Shown piece by piece: positions 1 through 8,269 of a stretch of 64,000 bases of DNA (positions within the stretch are counted from its first letter, which is position 1; each line of letters opens with the position of its first letter). Below the pieces are notes generated by a model. The model worked only from the letters and a program-made list of their open reading frames with translations. It made no database searches and was not told the origin of the DNA. Both the position numbers and the translations under genes were made by a program. Origin of the DNA: Stenotrophomonas aracearum (GTDB lineage Bacteria; Pseudomonadota; Gammaproteobacteria; Xanthomonadales; Xanthomonadaceae); contig NZ_CP115543.1 in NCBI RefSeq assembly GCF_031834615.1, positions 2,429,001 through 2,493,000 on the forward strand, given 5' to 3'.

Positions 1-465
1 AAGTCGCGTGCGACGCTGTGTAGCAGATGTTAGGACCGTGCTGAGACTTTCGTACAGGAGAGCTCGGCTGACTCTTGGGCAGTAAGAGCTTGGTCCTGAT
101 TTCCGAGACCATGCGTCAGCCTTCATAGTTTCGGCGCATTAGTGCCTGGCACGTACGGTTACAGGTCCCTTAGTCTCAACTGTCAACCGTACAGGCCAGC
201 TAAAAGTGCCAGCATCGGGTCAGAAAGCGAACGCAAGGTCATTGTAGGTCCTACGAGATTAGTCTCAGATGGGCGCGCCTTTGCCAGCGACGTACAGCCT
301 CAACACTTAGGATCCGGGCGAGACTAATGGAGGGACATGTTGTATGTGCCGCCATCGCCCTTGGGTTCCGCGCTCCCCTTGCGCCTATCTGTCTTTTATG
401 AGGAGCGGCGGCCGCTCCGTTGGAAGACGGGGCCCTCTTAGATGCGGCAGCGGGGCCTCACCTTC
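1..465. other. Left-edge region without an assignable gene
   Basis: I find no convincing gene here. Short open frames exist (for example 142-327 on +), but none has a recognisable product or a good ribosome binding site. A perfect 8-bp inverted repeat, GTACGGTT at 153-160 and AACCGTAC at 185-192, separated by 24 bases, could form a hairpin in RNA. The stretch lies downstream of the PIN-family gene, inside what I interpret as a genomic island running off the left edge. Confidence 0.4.
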
Positions 466-1887
466 TTAGGAGTCACCTGAAGTGCGTCTAGTGGTGCTAT
501 CGCGCCGGGTCCGCATACCGCGCAAGGTAATCTCCCGGACGGCGACTGTCCCGGAAACGCGCGCCGCAACGTAGAGGGGGAAGCCGTAATCGAAGCTAAG
601 GTTAGCGCAGCTGGCCATCTCCAAGGCGAAGTCGGAGAACTCGTCCTCGCCTTCGAAGCTCCTCTTGCCACCGTACACGACGAGCCCCACCTCGAACTGC
701 CCGTCAAACACCTCTTGGGTCCCTTCAAAAAACGTTCGCAGCCCACTCTTGTGCGGGGTAAGGATAGCTTTGGAGGGCACAACGAGCAGGCGGCGGCGGA
801 GACCTGACACAGCGCCTAAATCAATAAAGGAGGCTTCGCCGAACGTTGTCTTGGCGTGGCCTAGTCCCCCTCCTAGAGCACTCTCGATGGATTGAAGCGC
901 GCTGTAAGGGACATTGAAAACCGGAGCCGCAGTCCTGGAGAGCTCATGCTCCTCGAGAAGATCGCGCTGTGGATCGCGTTCAATCTCTTCAACGTCACGC
1001 TTGGCGTTATCTGTAACGGCGACACCCAGATGCACTCCTGCACCTGCCATAAAATCAGCCAACGTGTACATGCCGAAATCCGCCACGCCAACGTCTGCAA
1101 TCTCTGACCGAAGCTCCGGGAGCGGCCCCACTCGTTCTCTTCCCAAGAACTCCCACCAATCAGGTTTGACGTCAGAAGTCACGAAAATGACCCGGGTGAC
1201 GCCTGTAGTCTTCGCATACTCAAGCAGCTGCGTCCAAACCACATAGTCACCAAACTTGCGGTCGTAGATCAATCCGCCGCTCATGTAGGTCGGCTGCTCC
1301 TTCCCCTTCTCTTCATCTTTGTAGCCGGGACCCATCTGAGCAGCGAACCGCTTCGCCCCATCCTTAAAAGTCTCATTCAATGCCGTCTGTGAGGGAGGCG
1401 GAGGGCCGATCCGCCCAGCGAATAGTTCATCTAAGTGTGCTCGGACCGGGTCCGCAGCGGCAGGGTCCAACTGCTCGGCGGGCACGACGCTGGCCGACTC
1501 CAGAAGACTACTAAAGGTCTCCTTGAGCGTCGAAAGAAGCTGGTCGACGTGTTCGCCCACGCCGCGCTTCTCAAGTTGGAGCTCTGATACTTGCTTCAAA
1601 AGTGCATTGAAGCTGCTATCGATCTTCTCCAATGCGACTTGAGATTTCTTATGAGCGACGTGCATGACCTGGAGCCTGTTGCGCTGGTACTCCAATGCCA
1701 CGTGGTGGGGCAACCACAGCCGTTGCGCAAGGGAATCGAGCAATAGCAACACTTGGTCTCTTGTTGAGGACGGGACCCGGTACAGGTCCAGTAGCACGTT
1801 CGTATCTAGGACAACCAAGCCTTCACGCCAAAGCGTGGAGACCTCAGCTGGATTGGCCGAGTAGTACCCGCGAAAACTCGTCTTCAA
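466..1887 (-). CDS. PIN-like domain protein (PIN_8 type), putative RNase
   Basis: A 473-residue protein. The N-terminal half looks like the PIN-like (PIN_8) family, whose members are Mg-dependent RNases or are predicted to be. The visible acidic core residues sit in LDTNVLLDLY near residue 30, in the E of ALEYQRN, in DYVVWTQLLE and in FVTSDVKPDWW. A long helical insertion separates the two halves of the PIN core, as is usual for this subfamily. The C-terminal third (about 330-473) is not recognised and could be a sensor or partner domain. I chose a TTG start at 1887 because AGGAGG lies 7 bases upstream; an in-frame GTG at 1908 would put that site inside the gene. It stands alone on an island end, and relatives often occur in mobile or defence regions, so an anti-phage or toxin-like role is plausible but unproven. 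Confidence 0.8.
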   Translation of the reverse strand: MKTSFRGYYSANPAEVSTLWREGLVVLDTNVLLDLYRVPSSTRDQVLLLLDSLAQRLWLPHHVALEYQRNRLQVMHVAHKKSQVALEKIDSSFNALLKQVSELQLEKRGVGEHVDQLLSTLKETFSSLLESASVVPAEQLDPAAADPVRAHLDELFAGRIGPPPPSQTALNETFKDGAKRFAAQMGPGYKDEEKGKEQPTYMSGGLIYDRKFGDYVVWTQLLEYAKTTGVTRVIFVTSDVKPDWWEFLGRERVGPLPELRSEIADVGVADFGMYTLADFMAGAGVHLGVAVTDNAKRDVEEIERDPQRDLLEEHELSRTAAPVFNVPYSALQSIESALGGGLGHAKTTFGEASFIDLGAVSGLRRRLLVVPSKAILTPHKSGLRTFFEGTQEVFDGQFEVGLVVYGGKRSFEGEDEFSDFALEMASCANLSFDYGFPLYVAARVSGTVAVREITLRGMRTRRDSTTRRTSGDS

Positions 1888-2305
1888 CTCTATTCCTCCT
1901 CTATCCACCTAGATCATGTCCTGTCGACCTGCTACCCGTCGACCCTCTACAGGTAACCTGAGCAATACCTTGGCATCATCTCCTGTGGTGGTCGGGGTCG
2001 TTCTAGACCGCTGCCCAATCGAACAGCACGTTAGGAGCCTAGGGAGCGGAGGACAAAGTGAACTACATTTGGTAGTAGCTTGAACTACACGCGGAAGCGA
2101 ACCCCGGACTGCCGCCCTTTTAAATCATACAGTTACGCAGCTCCCGATGCGCTTTAGTCCCGAAGCTCCGCATCCCACCTTCGGCACCAGCTGGTCGAAA
2201 CCCCTTGAAACCCGTAGAGGACAAGGGCTGAGGTAGGTCACCATGCGAGTCCCGAGGCGGATACAGCGCTGCCAGTGCGCCATCAGGGTCCCTCGCCAGC
2301 GAACG
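1888..2305. other. Intergenic spacer with island scar
   Basis: This spacer holds the upstream region of the PIN gene and the downstream region of the DUF1254 gene. The AGGAGG ribosome site of the PIN gene lies at its left end. A 17-bp tRNA-Leu 3'-end copy is at 2173-2189. I see no gene or clear terminator in the rest. Confidence 0.5.
2173..2189 (+). repeat. tRNA-Leu 3'-end copy (attachment-site-like, copy 1)
   Basis: TCCCACCTTCGGCACCA is identical to the sequence at 4096-4112. It matches the end of a tRNA-Leu of the GCCGAAG class: the 3' half of the T stem, the acceptor strand CTTCGGC, discriminator A, and CCA. No T loop or tRNA body precedes it, so this is a fragment and not a gene. Integrases of many islands recombine at tRNA 3' ends and leave such copies. 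It likely marks the junction between one element to the left and the 1.9-kb unit to the right. Confidence 0.65.
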
Positions 2306-3673
2306 CTACGCCTCCTCGAAGTCTCCAGGCTTCCACGTCCCATTGAAGGCCGCCTCTGCAGGACCGTAGATTCGGAAATAGGCGAACCACCCCTTTCCAG
2401 GCACGGTCCGAATCCACCCCGCCTCCCCTTTCGTCGGCGGGCTGGGCCCAAACTTCAGCGTGATTTCCTCGCCCTTCATGCCTTTGAGCTCGAACATCGA
2501 GCGCAAAGCGGCGTAGCCTTGGCCGCTGTTTATTTCAGAGCGGGTCTCCGCGTCGTAGACTGTGACCGACCAGAATAGATTTGCCGGTACGGGTTGCGGC
2601 ACTCGAAGTTTGTACTGCTTACCGCCCTCCAGGAAAGCACCAGACTGATCGCGGGTCCCGAGCCAGTACAGCGAGCCGGCACCGGCGCTTCTCCGAAACA
2701 TCGCTGGAGACTCGACCTGGGCTTGGAAGAACCATTTTGCCCGTGCATCCAGATCAAGATAGCTGTCTGAGTCGAAGGTGCCGTTCTCAGGTCGCAGCGT
2801 AGCCCACTCCCACCGGCGGTCCGACCAAGCAATTCGATCTGGCCTGCGGTCCGCGAAGGACTGTACGCGCATCTGGCCGTTGGCGAGTTGAGCGGCCTTC
2901 TCCAGTATGCCCCTCATCCGTGCGTCCGGCTGGAACGGCTTCCCCTTTACGATTCCCAGACCCGCCAGGTCTCCGTAGTACGCCCGATAGGCTTCGTACG
3001 GCGGCTCCATCTCAAGGATCTCGTGGAGCACCTTCCAGTACTGCAGGTTCGTCTCCCATTGAAGGGGCGTGAAGTCGCCCTTCTTGAGGCGCACCCAGGT
3101 GGGGGCTTTCCATTCGGCCGATTCGTTGAGTGGGTACACACGGACCGACTTCATCAGCGCATTCGCCGCATCGTTGTCACCGCCCGGGGGGATAGCCCTG
3201 ATCAGTACCAGCACGCGATTCATCGTCGCCTCAGCGGCATGGAAGCCGTCCGGAACAGGCCCTGTGTATCCAGGCGGCAACAGCAAGTGCTTCCCGCCTT
3301 TGCCTGCATCTGGTCCCGGAAGCCCCAGATCCATGACCCACCGTTGATTGAGGTCATTGGCAGCTCCCATGAGCGGGCCGGGGGGAAGCTCTACCACCAT
3401 GGGACCTTCCACGAGATCCAGAGGCAGGCCCGAATAGGGTGTATCGGAGTTCGGAGTAAAGACGAGCTGTGTGGGAGTACCCTCAAGCAGCGGAAACACC
3501 TTGTTAGGGACTACCACCTCAGCCAGGTTCCCACGCCAAGTCCCTTCAAACGAGACAGTGGGATAGAAGAACTTGTACGCCTGAACAGCGCGCGCCAGAT
3601 CGGCGTCGTCGTAGGCGTTGCGGACGGTTTCCGGCGTGGGATATCCGCCGACGAACTCGTAGTTGCTTTGCAT
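2306..3673 (-). CDS. DUF1254/DUF1214 domain protein
   Basis: A 455-residue protein whose N-terminal part (about 30-170) matches the DUF1254 pattern (FTPNSDTPYSG, a hallmark of the family) and whose C-terminal part (about 320-440) matches DUF1214 (a stretch around FWSVTVYDAETRS and the end region GWFAYFRIYGP). Family members are usually exported or cell-envelope proteins of unknown biochemical role. No signal peptide is visible here, which is unusual, so this copy may be cytoplasmic or N-terminally shortened. The start at 3673 is supported by GGAGAAG just upstream. It is the only intact gene between two identical tRNA-Leu 3'-end copies, so it looks like a mobile cassette. Function unknown. Confidence 0.82.
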   Translation of the reverse strand: MQSNYEFVGGYPTPETVRNAYDDADLARAVQAYKFFYPTVSFEGTWRGNLAEVVVPNKVFPLLEGTPTQLVFTPNSDTPYSGLPLDLVEGPMVVELPPGPLMGAANDLNQRWVMDLGLPGPDAGKGGKHLLLPPGYTGPVPDGFHAAEATMNRVLVLIRAIPPGGDNDAANALMKSVRVYPLNESAEWKAPTWVRLKKGDFTPLQWETNLQYWKVLHEILEMEPPYEAYRAYYGDLAGLGIVKGKPFQPDARMRGILEKAAQLANGQMRVQSFADRRPDRIAWSDRRWEWATLRPENGTFDSDSYLDLDARAKWFFQAQVESPAMFRRSAGAGSLYWLGTRDQSGAFLEGGKQYKLRVPQPVPANLFWSVTVYDAETRSEINSGQGYAALRSMFELKGMKGEEITLKFGPSPPTKGEAGWIRTVPGKGWFAYFRIYGPAEAAFNGTWKPGDFEEA

Positions 3674-4095
3674 CGTCTTCTCCGAAGCTTAGCCGCCTGA
3701 GGGAATCTTGGCGCTGTAGGCCAGATCAAGCTCCCACAGCTTCGCTTCAGCGAAGCGGAGGCGCGACAGCAAACGCACTGAAGGCCCCTCAGTACTTTTA
3801 CGGGTAGGTCCTCCCGCTTTGATGGCGCCACTGCTGAAGCAAACAGAGTTCCAAACAGGAGCCGGCTCGAAAGACCTGGCGCTTTGCTTCTGATCGTGGG
3901 GCTTGTCTCCTCGCTACCGGCCAAGTCCCTTGGCTGCAGCACCCGTGATCCTCTCCACGATCTCGTCTACGGGAAGGGATGCCACCTATTTCCAGAACGG
4001 ATTTATAGTGAGCTTCCAGAACGCATCCGCGCCACGCTGATGCAAGTTACTGTTTTATAAGGCGCACACAGGGGTGTACGGATGGCGGTGGCGTT
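3674..4095. other. Intergenic region with possible coding remnant
   Basis: There is no intact gene. On the minus strand one frame is open from roughly 3900 to a TAA at 3690-3692 and ends in the protein-like string RFAEAKLWELDLAYSAKIP, but it has no start codon after its upstream stop. It may be the decayed tail of a gene that once preceded the DUF1254 gene, whose start is only 16 bases further on. The rest shows no recognisable feature. Confidence 0.35.
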
Positions 4096-4112
4096 TCCCA
4101 CCTTCGGCACCA
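4096..4112 (+). repeat. tRNA-Leu 3'-end copy (attachment-site-like, copy 2)
   Basis: This is the second exact 17-bp copy of the tRNA-Leu 3' end, ending in CCA at 4112. Nine bases later comes a strong intrinsic terminator, the arrangement expected just after a real tRNA gene. The bases to the left do not form a tRNA body. The simplest reading is that this is the original tRNA 3' end and flank, displaced from the tRNA body by inserted DNA to the left, so chromosome backbone resumes at 4113. Confidence 0.65.
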
Positions 4113-4120
4113 TGGAATCC

Positions 4121-4150
4121 AAAAGGCCAGATCTAAAGATCTGGCCTTTT
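4121..4150. terminator. Intrinsic terminator, bidirectional, 13-bp stem
   Basis: A perfect 13-bp inverted repeat (AAAAGGCCAGATC, loop TAAA) ends in T runs on both strands. Reading right, it would terminate the tRNA-Leu remnant ending at 4112. Reading left, it would terminate the minus-strand gene ending at 4190. The same stem recurs at 4727-4756. Confidence 0.85.
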
Positions 4151-4189
4151 GCTTTTCCGGCTGCGACGCCACGCCACGCCACGCCACAA

Positions 4190-4642
4190 TCAAACTTCGT
4201 CAGCCAGCTCCACGCCAGTCGCCGAGCGCGCACTACCGCGCTCATAGCGCCCGTTCGCATGATCCAGATCCAAGCGGATGACTACACTCGAGCCGTCATG
4301 GAACACGACATTGAAGAAGAAGCCCTCGCTGGACGAACGTCGATCCACCAACGCGCGACGTTCTTCAGGCGTGGTCACTGCCATGATGAGATCCGAGGAT
4401 CCCGCAGCGGTTGCCACCATACCCTGCAGGTTCTTGTCCCGAACGAACTGATGCGCCGTCCTCTCGCGCGCATCGGGGTTCAATCCCAGCTTGTCCACGG
4501 GCACCTCAATCAGCGGCCCGATGCTGTGGCCTCCTTTGACGTACTGCGCATCCCCAGGTCGCGGCCCCTCGCCAGCAATGGCGGTGTGCGCGACCAGGAA
4601 ACCTGCCAGTGCAAGGCAGCACCACCTGGACCTGTTGGACAT
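4190..4642 (-). CDS. Secreted hypothetical protein
   Basis: A 150-residue protein with a clear signal peptide: basic MSNRSR, then a hydrophobic stretch CCLALAGFLVA, then AIAGEG as a likely cleavage area. The mature part is small and polar with no domain I recognise. The start at 4642 is chosen over further upstream codons because GGAGAAGGAAG lies just before it and the signal peptide begins there. It sits alone between two terminators with the same stem sequence, so it is probably a single-gene unit. Periplasmic location is inferred; function unknown. Confidence 0.75.
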   Translation of the reverse strand: MSNRSRWCCLALAGFLVAHTAIAGEGPRPGDAQYVKGGHSIGPLIEVPVDKLGLNPDARERTAHQFVRDKNLQGMVATAAGSSDLIMAVTTPEERRALVDRRSSSEGFFFNVVFHDGSSVVIRLDLDHANGRYERGSARSATGVELADEV

Positions 4643-4726
4643 GGTCTTCCTTCTCCACGATATTGATAGGTGACCGAAGGTTACCTCAGCGACTACGCCA
4701 ACTTCACCTTTCGCACCATCCAACAG

Positions 4727-4756
4727 AAAAGGCCAGATCAATCGATCTGGCCTTTT
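4727..4756. terminator. Intrinsic terminator downstream of the chemoreceptor gene
   Basis: The stem AAAAGGCCAGATC/GATCTGGCCTTTT is identical to that at 4121-4150, with a different loop (AATC). It ends 15 bases before the stop codon of the minus-strand chemoreceptor gene and would terminate it. Confidence 0.85.
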
Positions 4757-4770
4757 GTTCGTTGGACGAT

Positions 4771-6636
4771 TCAGACCAGCCGCAACGTCGGTGCCCCGCC
4801 GGGGCTGCCCGACTGCGCCGCATGGCGCAGGGCCTGGGCCACCGCACCGTCCACGCGGAAGGCCGCAACGGTCTGCAGCAGCTGGGTCGCCTGCTCTTCC
4901 ATGCTGCGTGCCGCCGCCGAGGCTTCCTCCACCAGCGCCGCGTTCTGCTGCGTGCTCTGGTCGATGTGCTCCACCGCCTGGTTGATCTGCATGATGCCGT
5001 CGCTCTGCTGCTGGGCGCCAACGCTGATCTGCGCGATCAGTTCGTCCACGCGTTTGACGCTGGCCACGATCTCTTCCATGGTGCGCCCTGCACTTTCCAC
5101 CTGCGCGGTGCCGGTGCCGACGCGGTCGACCGAGTCGTCGATCAGCTGCTTGATCTCCTTGGCCGCGCCGGCCGAGCGCTGCGACAGCGAGCGGATTTCG
5201 GCGGCGACCACGGCAAACCCGCGGCCGTGTTCGCCGGCGCGCGCCGCTTCAACCGCCGCGTTCAGCGCGAGGATGTTGGTCTGGAACGCGATGCCGTCGA
5301 TCACACCGATGATGTCGACGATGCGCTTGGACGAGGCATTGATCAGCGCCATGGTAGCGACCACCTCGTTGACCACGCGACCGCCCTGCGCGGCCACGTC
5401 CACTGCGCCGCCGGCCAGCGCGCTGGCCTGGCGCGCGTTGTCCGCGCTTTGGCGCACGGTACCGGTCAGGCCCTGCAGCGATACTGCGGTCTCTTCCAGC
5501 GAGGCGGCCTGCTGCTCGGTGCGTTGCGACAGATCGCTGTTGCCTTCCGCGATTTCGCTGGCGCCCAGCGCCACGGCATCGGCGGCAACACGGATCTGGC
5601 CGATCATGCTGCCCATGGTTTCCACCATGGCGTTGACGCCTTCGCACAGCGCCGCGATCTGCCCGGTCTTGTCTGCGGTGTCGATGCGCTTGCTGAGGTC
5701 GCCGGCCTGGGCAGCACCCACCACATCGCGCGTCTGCGCCACGGCAGCGGCCAATGCCTGTGCGTCGCGGACCTGCGCGGTGATGTCGGTGGCGTACTTG
5801 ACCACCTTGAACGGCTTGCCGTTCATGTCGAAGATCGGGTTGTACGACGCCTGGATCCACACCTCGCGCCCGCCCTTGCCCAGGCGACGGTATTGACCGG
5901 CGTCGAATTCGCCGCGCCCGAGCTTCTGCCAGAACTCGCGGTAGGCATCGCTCCGCGCGTAGTCGGGCTCGGCGAACATCGAATGATGCTTGCCACGCAC
6001 GTCGTCGAGCGTGTAGCCCAGTGCGGCCAGGAAGTTGTCGTTGGCCGACAGGATGCGTCCATCCAGGCTGAACTCGATCACCGCCTGCGAGGTGTTGATC
6101 GCGGCCAGCTGGCCGGCGAAGTCGGCCGCCTGCATCTGCTGCGCGGTGATGTCGGTGGCGAACTTGACCACCTTTACCGGACGCCCACTGCTGTCGAACA
6201 CCGGGTTGTACGAGGCCTGGATCCAGATCTCTCGCCCGCCCTTGCCCAGCCGACGATACTGGCCGGCGTCGAACTCGCCGCGCCCCAGCCGCGCCCAGAA
6301 CTCGCGATAGGTGCTGCTGCGCACGTGTTCGGGGTCGACGAACATCGAATGGTGCTTGCCGCGAATCTCCTCGAGCGTGTAACCCAGGGTCTGCAGGAAG
6401 TTGGCGTTGGCCTGCAGGATGGTGCCCTCCAGGTCGAACTCGATCACGGCCTGCACGCGGTGCAGCGCGGCGACCTGGGCTTCCAGCTCGGCGTTGCGCT
6501 GCGCGAGCGCGGCGCTGGCCTGGCGGCTTGCACGGGGGGCGAACGCCAGCGCTCCAAGGGAACGCAGGACTGAGGTGAATTCTGGATCGCGGGTGCGTGC
6601 GGCCGCCGGTGGCTGAATGGCTGCGGTGGACATCAT
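4771..6636 (-). CDS. Soluble twin-PAS methyl-accepting chemotaxis protein
   Basis: A 621-residue chemoreceptor. Two PAS domains (about 55-165 and 175-290) are followed by a HAMP-like linker (about 300-350) and an MCP signalling domain (about 360-600) with the highly conserved tip [16 protein letters not shown]. No membrane segment is visible, so it should be cytoplasmic, like Aer2/BdlA-type receptors that sense oxygen, redox state or small ligands through PAS domains. The PAS domains are near duplicates of each other: the blocks beginning [17 protein letters not shown] and ending in ATDITAQ occur in both. The start has GAGGAAACA upstream. It would signal to a CheA/CheW complex encoded elsewhere. 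The ligand cannot be read from sequence. Confidence 0.92.
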   Translation of the reverse strand: MMSTAAIQPPAAARTRDPEFTSVLRSLGALAFAPRASRQASAALAQRNAELEAQVAALHRVQAVIEFDLEGTILQANANFLQTLGYTLEEIRGKHHSMFVDPEHVRSSTYREFWARLGRGEFDAGQYRRLGKGGREIWIQASYNPVFDSSGRPVKVVKFATDITAQQMQAADFAGQLAAINTSQAVIEFSLDGRILSANDNFLAALGYTLDDVRGKHHSMFAEPDYARSDAYREFWQKLGRGEFDAGQYRRLGKGGREVWIQASYNPIFDMNGKPFKVVKYATDITAQVRDAQALAAAVAQTRDVVGAAQAGDLSKRIDTADKTGQIAALCEGVNAMVETMGSMIGQIRVAADAVALGASEIAEGNSDLSQRTEQQAASLEETAVSLQGLTGTVRQSADNARQASALAGGAVDVAAQGGRVVNEVVATMALINASSKRIVDIIGVIDGIAFQTNILALNAAVEAARAGEHGRGFAVVAAEIRSLSQRSAGAAKEIKQLIDDSVDRVGTGTAQVESAGRTMEEIVASVKRVDELIAQISVGAQQQSDGIMQINQAVEHIDQSTQQNAALVEEASAAARSMEEQATQLLQTVAAFRVDGAVAQALRHAAQSGSPGGAPTLRLV

Positions 6637-6819
6637 TGTTTCCTCGGTTCCAACAAGCTCGATGGGCTACGCCGGACCCCATGTCCGGTGTAGAACGCAA
6701 GAACGCTTGGGGACTCACGAAGAGCGTCGTGTTACTGACGTACCTTCCGTGGGATGACGCGTTACAACTCTCTGCCCCATGTCAGCGGCTGCCGCCGACG
6801 AATCTTTAGGCCGGCCTGC

Positions 6820-7815
6820 TCAGCGCCGCCGCCCCGTGCCAGCAGCGCCGGCCGTGGGTTTCGCACCCAGCGCCCGCGCCAGCTCCTGCGCCGGCTGCAG
6901 GTGGAACATGCGCGCATACTGCGCCGCCATCCGGCCCAGGTCCCACACCCCGAAGCGTGAACAGATGCCGGTAATGGTGTCGCCGGGCCTGGCCGAACGC
7001 AGTGCGCTGCGGATCGCGTGCAGGCGTTCGATCAGGTAGAAATGATGCGGCGCCATGCCGAACAGGTCGTCGAAGGCCCGGTTCAACGAGCGCTGCGACG
7101 CACCTACCGCGAACGGGATGTCCGAGAACGCCACCTCGCCGCGCAGGCTGCGCTGGATGTGCTCGACCCCGCGCCGGACGATTTCCCGGCGCGGCAGCGG
7201 CGGGCGTCCGCGCTTGGCAATACTCGGTTCGCTGCCCGCGCGTTGGTGGCATTGCAGCACGGCGGAGGTGAGCTGGGCCACGAAGGCCAGGCGCGGCCCG
7301 GCGTCGACGAACGCATCCGGCCGCGCTTCACGCACCTCGAATGCGCGCTGGATCAACGCACTGATGTGCCCGACCATGGCGGTGGTGGTGACGATGTTGC
7401 GCGTGCGGTACAGCCCGGTCACGTCCAGCGCCTCGATCTGTGATGCCTGCTCCAGCAGCACGCGCTCGGTGAAGTCGATCGCCAGGAAGGTGGCCGGTAC
7501 CCGGGTGAAGCCCTGCAGCTCCACCCGCGGCGCCAGCCAGGTGAAGCCGTCGTCGCCCACGCGCTGGCCGTCCAGTTCGGTCTCGCTGCCGGGCAGCGAC
7601 AGGTAGGCGCCGAAGCGCCCTTCATGCGGGGCGCCACGATACAGCACCGGTGCGCCATCGATGCCGTGCAGCAGGGTTAATCCGCCAAGCTCCAGTACAT
7701 TCAGCGACCACGGACCATCGCCGTGACCGGTCACCCGCATCTCGCCGTCGATTCCGTCGACAGAATTTGAATATGCCTCGAAGTCCGGGAAAATCAGGGC
7801 AGGCATGTCTTCCAT
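6820..7815 (-). CDS. AraC-family transcriptional regulator
   Basis: A 331-residue protein with a C-terminal AraC-type double helix-turn-helix (about 215-315). The first helix-turn-helix is in VAFSDIPFAVGASQRSLNRA, followed by the typical family segment FGMAPHHFYLIERLHAIR. The N-terminal 200 residues form a ligand or oligomerisation domain that I cannot assign to a specific effector. It is a single gene with a 450-base upstream region. The target genes are unknown; nothing adjacent suggests a metabolic pathway. Confidence 0.88.
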   Translation of the reverse strand: MEDMPALIFPDFEAYSNSVDGIDGEMRVTGHGDGPWSLNVLELGGLTLLHGIDGAPVLYRGAPHEGRFGAYLSLPGSETELDGQRVGDDGFTWLAPRVELQGFTRVPATFLAIDFTERVLLEQASQIEALDVTGLYRTRNIVTTTAMVGHISALIQRAFEVREARPDAFVDAGPRLAFVAQLTSAVLQCHQRAGSEPSIAKRGRPPLPRREIVRRGVEHIQRSLRGEVAFSDIPFAVGASQRSLNRAFDDLFGMAPHHFYLIERLHAIRSALRSARPGDTITGICSRFGVWDLGRMAAQYARMFHLQPAQELARALGAKPTAGAAGTGRRR

Positions 7816-8269
7816 AAGTACTTTTGGATAATCAGGGTGCGATTGCGGAGGCTTTCGTCCTGAGCGCCGCGGCGCGGGCGGGGCCTACTGTACGACACGT
7901 GCACAGGTGCGTGCACACCTATAGGTCATGCCGAATTTGCGTGTATTTGGCAAACTCTACGTAGCGTCGGCGAATGGCCAACAGTAAGAATTCACCTGCC
8001 TCGCGACGGGGTGCTGGGCGGTGGGGACTGTCCAGCATCCCGTTCCGGGGCGTTGTTTTTCGCATTTTCTGCGAACAGCTTCGCCGTTCCCATGACCATA
8101 CTCAACCGAATCTGGCAGATATTCTCCCAGACTGTTAACCGGTGCACGCTTTAACATGATTCCGACAACGCTTCGATAACCGCAGAAAATGTGCTGCGGG
8201 AGGGTATCGACCGCACCCCCGGGTGCTTGAGCCCATATTCCGCCAAGTGTGATCGCGAAGCTGAAAAAT
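7816..8269. other. Upstream region of the AraC-type regulator
   Basis: There is no convincing gene in these 454 bases. They contain a pair of GTGCACA repeats (7899-7905 and 7911-7917, spaced 12 bases) close to the regulator gene, and a weak hairpin around 8012-8037 (TGCTGG with CCAGCA). An open frame on the minus strand (7957-8313) runs into the next gene and does not look like protein. Confidence 0.5.
7899..7920. promoter_or_regulatory. Possible operator: GTGCACA direct repeats
   Basis: Two GTGCACA heptamers spaced 12 bases apart, about one helical turn, overlap an inverted AGGTG/CACCT pair. They lie about 85-115 bases upstream of the AraC-family gene start. AraC-type regulators often bind direct repeats at their own promoters. 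This is a pattern-based guess. Confidence 0.3.

Noticed and set aside
4020-4112. A complete tRNA-Leu gene ending at 4112
   Set aside because: The 3' end fits but there is no T loop, anticodon arm or 5' acceptor strand upstream; it is only a fragment.
4609-6573. Long open frame opposite the chemoreceptor gene
   Set aside because: It is an antisense shadow caused by high GC at third positions; the translation is His/Arg/Gly-rich and non-protein-like, while the other strand has clear PAS and MCP domains.
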